Source: CAVUOA01 sp963742955
Lineage (GTDB): Bacteria; Bacteroidota; Ignavibacteria; Tepidaquicellales; OLB5
Reading direction: 5' to 3'
NCBI GenBank assembly: GCA_963742955.1
Contig: CAVUOA010000008.1
Span: forward strand, 1,550,001 to 1,614,000
Length of the DNA stretch: 64,000 nucleotides
Below the pieces are notes generated by a model. It had not been told where the DNA came from, did no database searches, and was given only the letters and a program-made list of their open reading frames with translations. Below are positions 7,541 to 13,960 of the stretch, in pieces; within the stretch, counting starts at the first letter, position 1; every line of letters starts with the position of its first letter. The translations under genes and the position numbers were made by a program.

Positions 7541-7726
7541 GTTCTTTTTGTCTTGACGCAAAAAGAACCAAAAAAGTCAAGTCTGTTTAAAAATCGGCTA
7601 AAATTAACTTCATTTCGCTGCCAAAAAATAACTCGTGTCCCCCGGTGTCATTTCGGGGTACACTCAAACAGATTTTTTGGCTTTGCTCATTCAGTTAATT
7701 TCTTAACGCCAATTTTTAAAAGGACG
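7541..7726. repeat. Long hairpin intergenic element, copy 1
   Basis: Begins with a short hairpin GTTCTTTTTG/CAAAAAGAAC (7541-7568). Two long imperfect arms of about 60-75 nt follow (about 7581-7642 and 7648-7726). Matching arm words include TTTAAAAATCGGC with GCCAATTTTTAAA and GCCAAAAAATA with ATTTTTTGGC. The right arm carries CTCAAACAG. A second element of the same architecture is at 9029-9225. No protein-coding potential is supported. Confidence 0.6.
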
Positions 7727-7846
7727 TTTTTACATTTATGCCGGATTTCTGCGAAAGCTTGTCTGCTCAAGTCCCGCTCAGATGGATACCAGTTAAACAG
7801 TCAGGGGGGATGGAAAAATGGAGATGAGTCAACTACTAAGGTTACA

Positions 7847-8798
7847 CTAACGACAAAGCGCTATTGCAATCTCCACAGCACCCCAAACGGGTTTGAGTTC
7901 AGGTTTAATTAATGTTATGTACTGAAAATCTGTTTTAATAATTTTCCTTAGATATTTTTCAAGCAGCTTTTCTTCGGTGAACAATGAACCGCAGAGAGCA
8001 ATTGTATGCTCGCTTTTACCGACTGCATTAAGAAGCTCTGCGAGGCGCTGCGCCGCGCTGCGGATAATTTCATCGGAAGCTTTGTCACGTTTTTCAGCGA
8101 GTCGGAAAATATCTTTTGTGATTTTTGATATATCAAAATTATTATGATAGATTTCTTCTGTTATATTATCTTTGTTCAGTCCGAATTTCGTTTCCAGCAT
8201 TTTTAAAATCCTGCTGTTTGATGCAGAAGTATCATAATACTTAACCGCTAACGATAAAGCCTCATGCCCAATCCACCAGCCGCTTCCTTCATCGCCCAGA
8301 ATTCTGCCCCATCCGCCGCGCCGCTTAATTCTCAAGCCCGTACCCCGGAAAATTAAAATGGAGCCTGTTCCGGCAATCAGCACACCGCAGTTAGTTTGGT
8401 TATGTTCAAACGCAGAAAAGAATGCTATCTCTGTATCGGGTAAAATTTTTATTTTACCGAAACCCGTATTTTTTAAAACCGCCGCTTCAAGCTTCTTCCG
8501 GTCATTTTCCCGCCTCGCGCCTGATATACCTGCTACGATGTAATCAACATTTCTCAATCCTATTTTATTTGATGAATCTTTTATTATGTGAATGAGTCTT
8601 TTTAATGATTCATCAAAACCAAGAACGTTTAAGTTTATCGGCTGATATTTTTTATAAACCGGTTTTGAAACAGCATAAACCCCGCCCTTTAAAAGATGGA
8701 ACGGTTTTGGCAGGGGGGATTCTTACAATAAGCGCATCGGTGGATGTTGCGCCTGAGTCAATGCCGATTACGTATTTTACGGTTGTTTTCTTTGCCAA
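7847..8798 (-). pseudogene. BadF/BadG/N-acetylglucosamine-kinase type ATPase, frameshifted
   Basis: A sugar-kinase-like ATPase (ASKHA fold) of the BadF/NAGK group. The intact part 7847-8557 has IAGTGSILIFRG, the ADP-binding GGWGRILGDEGSGWWIG and CGSLF. By hand translation the N-terminus lies upstream in another frame: YVIGIDSGATSTDALIVR (phosphate-1 motif), then after a frame change VYAVSKPVYKKYQPINLNVL joins the main frame. The only start seen is TTG at 8798, directly after an in-frame stop. The span is 952 nt, which is 317 codons plus one base, close to the family's usual length, so one extra base (for example in the G6 run at 8713-8718) would explain it. The break is next to a CCCCCC/GGGCGGGG palindrome-like stretch. 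Confidence 0.75.
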
Positions 8799-8814
8799 TT
8801 ATTGGGGTTCAAAG

Positions 8815-8856
8815 CTAAAAAATACAAATAATTAGTGTAAATCGAAATGAAAAGGG
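8815..8856. repeat. 42-nt direct repeat, copy 2
   Basis: Same 42-nt sequence as 7266-7307 with one difference (C to G at position 21 of the repeat). Confidence 0.8.
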
Positions 8857-8867
8857 AAAGTCTCGAA

Positions 8868-8921
8868 TATTCGTCCTACGAATTCAAGTCTGCCTGCAGC
8901 AGGCAGGTCGTCGGACGAATT
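8868..8921. repeat. Hairpin with a palindrome in its loop
   Basis: Outer arms ATTCGTCCTACGA and TCGTCGGACGAAT (one mismatch over 13 bp) enclose CTGCCTGCAGCAGGCAGG, one base short of the 19-nt mobile palindrome seen at 12570-12588 (opposite orientation). Confidence 0.6.
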
Positions 8922-9028
8922 ATATAGTTCAATTATTATCATGTTTAATAACTGCACGCGAAACCGCAAAGGCGCTAAGAAAAAATACTGAAGGGCTGTC
9001 TGCAGCAGCCAGGGATGACATTATTTCT

Positions 9029-9225
9029 GTTCTTTCTTTTGCTTGTCCAAAAGAAAGAACCAAAGAAAAATACACCCTCGGGAAAATGACGACTCGACAT
9101 CAAATAATGCTGAAAATTCGGAACTCGCTCCCCGATGCAGGACTGCCGCCGGCAGGCAGCGGGGAGCTCAAACAGCCGAATTTTCTTAACGCATGATTTG
9201 ATGTCTCGTTTTCCGTCATTTTCCC
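9029..9225. repeat. Long hairpin intergenic element, copy 2
   Basis: Short hairpin GTTCTTTCTTTTG/CAAAAGAAAGAAC (9029-9060), then long arms at about 9080-9133 and 9161-9225. Arm words include GGGAAAATGACG with CGTCATTTTCCC, GACATCAAAT with ATTTGATGTC, and GAAAATTCGG with CCGAATTTTC. It shares ACTCG..CCC and CTCAAACAG words and the overall order with the element at 7541-7726. It ends about 150 nt before a T9SS gene. Confidence 0.6.
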
Positions 9226-9263
9226 AAAGGGCGTTGTTGAAAAACAAATATTTAACCAATTTC

Positions 9264-9285
9264 CTGCCTTCTGCAGAAGGCAGGT
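9264..9285. repeat. Perfect 22-nt palindrome
   Basis: CCTGCCTTCTG joined to CAGAAGGCAGG with no loop. A variant of the CCTGCCTGC/GCAGGCAGG palindrome family. Confidence 0.6.
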
Positions 9286-9377
9286 TTTAAGTCGCAGGAA
9301 ATATAAATAGCGCGGAAAATACTTTGTCGTTTTTTTGGGGGAAAAATGTATATATATTATACTGTCGGAGGACAGCG

Positions 9378-11012
9378 ATGAAAAAGAACATATTTTTAAT
9401 TTTCTTTCTGATATTAATCTCATCTGATTTATTTTCACAGGTAACACAGGAGTGGGTGGCAAGGTATAATGGACCAGGGAATAGTGGTGAGTCGGCATAT
9501 GCTATTTCTGTTGACAAAAATGGAAATTCTTATGTAACAGGGGCAAGTTACAGTTTCTCCCCAAGGTCTGATGTTGTTTCGATAAAATATAATTCTGATG
9601 GTGTACAACAATGGGTTGCAACTTATAATAGTCCTATAGATAGTTCGGATTTTGGATGGTCGATTGCAGTTGATGATTCGGCAAATGTCTTTGTGGCTGC
9701 TGAAAGCTATGGTGTTGGAAGTAATAAGGACTATACAACAATAAAATACAATTCTCAGGGAGTTCAGCAATGGGTTGCGAGATATAACGGACCTGGGAAT
9801 TCAATTGATGTGCCAGTTATGTTGGTGTTAGATAATATGAGTAATGTATACGTAGTTGGGTATAGTTTTGGTGTATTATCGGAAATTGCGGTTGTCAAAT
9901 ATAATTCAGCGGGTACATTACAATGGGCAGCAAGGTATTCAGATACAAACAGTTATGAGGAATATGGCACTTCGGTTGCTCTCGACGAAGGGAACAATGT
10001 TTATGTTACTGGATATGTATTCACTTCATTATTATACTGTGATTATGTTACTATGAAATATGACCCCAATGGATTACGACAATGGGTCGTTTTGTACAAT
10101 GGATCTGCAAACAAAAGTGACCAGGCATATTCTGTAAAAGTTAATAATTCAAATGTCTATGTTACCGGCAGGAGCGAGAGCTTGAGCAATTCATTTGATA
10201 TTGTGACTTTGAAGTATGACCAAAATGGTCAACAGTTGTGGGAAAACAGATATGACGGTTTAAGCCACGGTTTAGATGATGCATACGATATAGATTTTGA
10301 TTATCAAGGGAATATATATATTGGGGGGAGAGAAGGAGTATACTCGCCTCCATCTAAAATAGTCATATTAAAATATGATACCTCCGGAGCTGAGAAATGG
10401 GTTGCCAGATATGATGCCTATAGGAGTAGCAGAGCTAATAATATGAAAGTTGATTCTGTTGGAAATGTATATGTGGCTGGTTCTATCAATGGAAGCAATT
10501 CATTAAGAGATTATATTACTATTAAATATAATGAACAGGGTCTACAACGATGGACTATTTCTTATAATGGCACCGCCAATTCGAATGATCTTGTCAGCGC
10601 TATTGAGATTAATAATTCAGGCAGCATTTGGGTAACAGGAGTTAGTGTTGGAAACTACGATCCAAATGGTGATTACTGTACAATAAAATACTCTCAGCCA
10701 ATCGGCATTCAGCCTATTTCATCCGAGGTGCCCAGAAACTTCTCTCTTTCGCAAAACTACCCCAACCCGTTTAATCCAACTACAAAGATCAAATTTTCTA
10801 TTCCCACTTTTAAGGGGGCGAGGGGGATGATCACGAAATTGATTATCTACGATATCCTCGGCAGAGAAATTGCCGTGCTTGTAAATCAACAATTAAAACC
10901 CGGCACATACGAAGTCGATTTTGACGGCTCAAATTATCCCAGCGGAGTGTATTTTTATCAGTTGGTTGCAGATTCATTTATCGAAACCAGAAAAATGGTC
11001 CTGATTAAATGA
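9378..11012 (+). CDS. T9SS-secreted SBBP-repeat beta-propeller protein
   Basis: A 544-aa secreted protein. The start at 9378 follows a GGAGGA ribosome site and gives a clean signal peptide (MKKNIFLIFFLILISSDLFS); the frame is open 18 codons earlier. About eight repeats of the SBBP type follow, each with YNGPGNS, VDxxGNxYVTG, TIKYN and QQWVARY words. The last roughly 80 residues are a type A T9SS sorting domain (FSLSQNYPNPFNPTTKIKF ... MVLIK). Export is by Sec, then T9SS to the cell surface or medium. Within the sorting domain the piece FSIPTFKGARGM comes from a palindromic DNA insert. The ligand is unknown. Confidence 0.88.
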   Translation: MKKNIFLIFFLILISSDLFSQVTQEWVARYNGPGNSGESAYAISVDKNGNSYVTGASYSFSPRSDVVSIKYNSDGVQQWVATYNSPIDSSDFGWSIAVDDSANVFVAAESYGVGSNKDYTTIKYNSQGVQQWVARYNGPGNSIDVPVMLVLDNMSNVYVVGYSFGVLSEIAVVKYNSAGTLQWAARYSDTNSYEEYGTSVALDEGNNVYVTGYVFTSLLYCDYVTMKYDPNGLRQWVVLYNGSANKSDQAYSVKVNNSNVYVTGRSESLSNSFDIVTLKYDQNGQQLWENRYDGLSHGLDDAYDIDFDYQGNIYIGGREGVYSPPSKIVILKYDTSGAEKWVARYDAYRSSRANNMKVDSVGNVYVAGSINGSNSLRDYITIKYNEQGLQRWTISYNGTANSNDLVSAIEINNSGSIWVTGVSVGNYDPNGDYCTIKYSQPIGIQPISSEVPRNFSLSQNYPNPFNPTTKIKFSIPTFKGARGMITKLIIYDILGREIAVLVNQQLKPGTYEVDFDGSNYPSGVYFYQLVADSFIETRKMVLIK

Positions 11013-11034
11013 TTAGTAAATTTTTTAAAACGAA

Positions 11035-12483
11035 ATGAAAAAAATAATTTTTATTTTAATAATTTTAAGTTTGTTTAGGTTTCCGGTAAATACTCAATGG
11101 CTGCAAGATATACGCCTTACGAATGCGCCTGGTAATTCATTATTATCATATACCAAAAATGTGGCATCATATTTGAATTATGTATTTGTAGTTTGGTATG
11201 ATAATAGGGATGGTAATTATGAAATTTATTTCAAACGTTCAACGGACAGAGGCGTTACCTGGGAGCCTGATATTAGATTAACGAATAGTCCTCAGAGCTC
11301 TAATTTTCCATCATTAGCAGTGAACGGGTTGAATATTCATATTGCATGGGACGATTATAGAGACAATAATTATGAAATTTATTATAAGTGCTCAACTGAC
11401 GGGGGGTTAACCTGGACAAATGATGTAAGGCTGACAAATACTACCGAGCTTTCAAGATTACCCTCATTAGCTATTAATGGTTCAAATTTGTTCTTGGTAT
11501 GGGAAGAGAAGGAATTATATACTGATATTTATTTCAAATATTCTACAAATGGCGGATTGAACTGGTCGCCCGGAATTGTATTGGATAACGGTTCAAGTGC
11601 TTCAGAAAACCCTAATATATCAATTTCTGGAACAACAATTCATGTTGTTTGGGAAGATATACGTGATGGTTACACTAATGAAATATATTACAAACGTTCA
11701 AGTGACGAAGGAGTAAGCTGGAGCCAGGATACAAGATTAACAGCAAACAGCGGAGAGTCTTTATATCCGTTTATTAGTTCTTTAGGTTCAGATGTATATC
11801 TTACTTTTCAGGATAACAGCAACTACCACTATGAGATTTATTACAAACATTCATCTGACGGTGGTTTATCATGGGGACCAATTGTTAATTTATCGAATCT
11901 TCCAAATGCTCATTGGCATCCTGCAATATCGGTGTCCGGGAGCATATTACATGTAGTTTGGCACGGCAATATTAATGACACTGACAGAATATTTTACAAA
12001 CGTTCAATTGATAAAGGCATTAATTGGGAAACGAGTTTAGTTTTAACTTCAACATTTTCAGGTTTACCAGCCATTTCTACAGCTGATTCAATGATAAATG
12101 TACTATGGTGTGATTATCGGGATGGGAATTGGGAAATTTACTATAAAAGTAATCTTAATGGGAATATTGTAAATTTAAAAAAATCCGATTTATCATATCC
12201 AAACAATTTTTCACTTTCACAAAATTACCCCAACCCATTCAATCCAACTACTAGAATTAATTTTGATATTCCCCCTTTGAAGGGGGCTAGGGGGATGAAT
12301 GCACGGCTGGCAATCTACGATGTCCTCGGCAGGGAAATTGCCGTGATTGTAAATCAACAATTAAAACCCGGCACATACGAAGTCGATTTTGACGGCTCAA
12401 ATTATCCCAGCGGGGTGTATTTTTATAGATTATCAATTAACAATGAGCAATTAGCAGCCAAAAAAATGGTATTAATTAAATAA
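11035..12483 (+). CDS. T9SS-secreted Asp-box (BNR/sialidase-like) propeller protein
   Basis: A 482-aa secreted protein. The signal peptide (IIFILIILSLFRFPVNTQ) is followed by about seven blades with Asp-box motifs of the type STDGGLTWTNDVRLTN and DxRDGNYEIYYK, as in sialidase-like propellers. No catalytic arginine triad could be judged, so enzyme activity is not claimed. A type A sorting domain (FSLSQNYPNPFNPTTRINF ... KKMVLIK) ends the protein. Its last 114 nt of shared sorting-domain DNA differ at only four positions from the preceding gene although the propellers are of different families. The two genes lie 22 nt apart and may be co-transcribed. Confidence 0.85.
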   Translation: MKKIIFILIILSLFRFPVNTQWLQDIRLTNAPGNSLLSYTKNVASYLNYVFVVWYDNRDGNYEIYFKRSTDRGVTWEPDIRLTNSPQSSNFPSLAVNGLNIHIAWDDYRDNNYEIYYKCSTDGGLTWTNDVRLTNTTELSRLPSLAINGSNLFLVWEEKELYTDIYFKYSTNGGLNWSPGIVLDNGSSASENPNISISGTTIHVVWEDIRDGYTNEIYYKRSSDEGVSWSQDTRLTANSGESLYPFISSLGSDVYLTFQDNSNYHYEIYYKHSSDGGLSWGPIVNLSNLPNAHWHPAISVSGSILHVVWHGNINDTDRIFYKRSIDKGINWETSLVLTSTFSGLPAISTADSMINVLWCDYRDGNWEIYYKSNLNGNIVNLKKSDLSYPNNFSLSQNYPNPFNPTTRINFDIPPLKGARGMNARLAIYDVLGREIAVIVNQQLKPGTYEVDFDGSNYPSGVYFYRLSINNEQLAAKKMVLIK

Positions 12484-12641
12484 ATTTATAATTGTCATCC
12501 CTGCGAAAGCAGGGATCCGATGAATTACAGATTTGAATTCTCTGTCAACCGGATTCCCGCCTTTTCGCGCCTGCCTGCTGCAGGCAGGGGAATGACAAGA
12601 TGATTTTTCTGAAAGCTAAAAAAATGGTATTAATTAAATAA
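12460..12641 (+). repeat. Duplicated sorting-domain tail flanking a repeat-filled gap
   Basis: The last 24 nt of the upstream gene, encoding KKMVLIK and its stop (12460-12483), are repeated exactly at 12618-12641. Between them lie ATCCCTGC/GCAGGGAT and ATTCCC...GGAAT palindromes. The second tail's TAA shares its last A with the ATG of the next gene. It is either the remnant of a deleted T9SS gene or a duplication made with the insertion. Confidence 0.7.
12570..12588. repeat. 19-nt mobile palindrome, copy 1
   Basis: CCTGCCTGCTGCAGGCAGG inserted in an ATTCCC...GGGAAT type repeat: TTTCGCG | insert | GGAATGAC. The uninterrupted form TTTCGCGGGAATGAC stands at 48650-48664. The identical 19 nt recur at 50880-50898. 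Confidence 0.75.
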
Positions 12642-13801
12642 TGATAAAATCATATGTAACATATATCATATTACTTCTGATTACTCTTTCGTTCTTTTCG
12701 TGCAAGTCGGATAATCCTTTAATTCCACCGCTGACTAATGATACCAAACCTGTTTGGCCGCAGGTTGGTTATAACGGCAGACATACAAATAACAGGTACG
12801 GTATAAATGTAAATATCCCCCCGGTGCAGACAGGAAATGTGTACTGGATGGATTCAACAACTCATGCCTATGTAAATGACGGCAGTGAGGCAGCTTGTGA
12901 CGCAGCAGGTAATTTTTATTTCAGATACAGTGAAACTGCAGGCGGCAAAAAAGGTAAAGTTATAAAATACAGACCTGATGGAACAAGAATTTGGGAGCGG
13001 GACTCACTTCAAAATGATGCCTACATGGGATTCGCTTTGTCTTATGATGAAACCAGGATATACTATTCAGATTGGTATAAGTTTGTATGCCGTGATTCAA
13101 GCGGTAAATTTGTTTGGAGCCTACCTAACGGGAGCAACGCAGGTGTAATTCCCTGTATAGCTAAGGACGGCACGATTTATACTGTGTTTGGTTCAGACCT
13201 CACAGCAGTCACGCCTGATGGAATTGTAAAATGGAGATTGTACGATACCGATGTTTTTTTACCATGCTGGCCTGTATTAGACAGAGATGGTAATATATGT
13301 ATTGGCAATGTAATATCACAGGGTCAATATGAGCTGCTTAAAATAGATAAAAATGGGAATATCCTATACCGATACAGATTAAATGACTGGATATTGTCAG
13401 TTGTGATAGACGGATATAATAATATTTATTTTAGAGATTCTCAGAAACTATACTCATTAAATGAAAAATTTGATCTAAGATGGGAAAAAGAAATTCCCGG
13501 CAATAATTACATACACGTTGTTCCTGCCATTACCAAAGAGAATCATATTATAATTGATTCAGTATATTCTGTTATATCAATTGATAACACAGGAAAAACC
13601 GACTGGGTTAACACTTTTCCTAACAGCGGGCTTATTGAACCATACATTATTCTTGATGATGAAGATAATGTATACTTCAATTATTGGAACAATAATCTTG
13701 ATTTTTCCGTATGTTCATTGGACAAAAACGGTAATCTTAGATGGAATAATATCCAGCCTGTTCTTGGTAATATTCTTCCCGGATTAACACTTTCACCTTA
13801 G
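12641..13801 (+). CDS. PQQ-like beta-propeller lipoprotein
   Basis: A 386-aa lipoprotein with a signal peptide and lipobox SFFSC (Cys near residue 21). PQQ/quinoprotein-like blades follow, e.g. AAGNFYFRYSE, KDGTIYTVFGSDLTAVTPDG, DRDGNICIGN, DEDNVYFNYW. It probably acts as a periplasmic or outer-membrane scaffold; no cofactor site is evident. The annotated stop is TAG at 13799, but the frame stays open after it for 17 codons (AMLFDSPKRPWVVFTIK, ending at 13855), which resembles the expected last strand of the propeller. A nonsense change, a base error or readthrough is possible. It starts inside the stop codon of a duplicated T9SS tail. Confidence 0.75.
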   Translation: MIKSYVTYIILLLITLSFFSCKSDNPLIPPLTNDTKPVWPQVGYNGRHTNNRYGINVNIPPVQTGNVYWMDSTTHAYVNDGSEAACDAAGNFYFRYSETAGGKKGKVIKYRPDGTRIWERDSLQNDAYMGFALSYDETRIYYSDWYKFVCRDSSGKFVWSLPNGSNAGVIPCIAKDGTIYTVFGSDLTAVTPDGIVKWRLYDTDVFLPCWPVLDRDGNICIGNVISQGQYELLKIDKNGNILYRYRLNDWILSVVIDGYNNIYFRDSQKLYSLNEKFDLRWEKEIPGNNYIHVVPAITKENHIIIDSVYSVISIDNTGKTDWVNTFPNSGLIEPYIILDDEDNVYFNYWNNNLDFSVCSLDKNGNLRWNNIQPVLGNILPGLTLSP

Positions 13802-13891
13802 GCAATGCTCTTCGATTCACCTAAAAGGCCATGGGTTGTGTTTACAATAAAATGATAAGTTGAATAGCAAATAAATTAAATTTTGTTCATA

Positions 13892-13928
13892 TTGCTTTAG
13901 AGGAAATCTCTTCTAAAGCAATTTTTTT
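13892..13928 (+). terminator. Rho-independent terminator
   Basis: TTGCTTTAGA and TCTAAAGCAA arms (10 bp) with a 10-nt loop, followed by seven T. It ends the unit containing the PQQ-like lipoprotein. Confidence 0.85.
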
Positions 13929-13960
13929 ATGTAGAAATTATAAATTCAACTAAAATCAAT

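Noticed and set aside
7553..7912. Plus-strand open frame of about 119 codons at 7553
   Set aside because: It runs through the hairpin element and into the reverse of the kinase gene; the protein has no recognisable fold.
8973..9517. Minus-strand open frames over the giant hairpin upstream of the T9SS gene
   Set aside because: They have no ribosome site, odd composition, and only reflect the inverted-repeat DNA and the reverse of the propeller gene.
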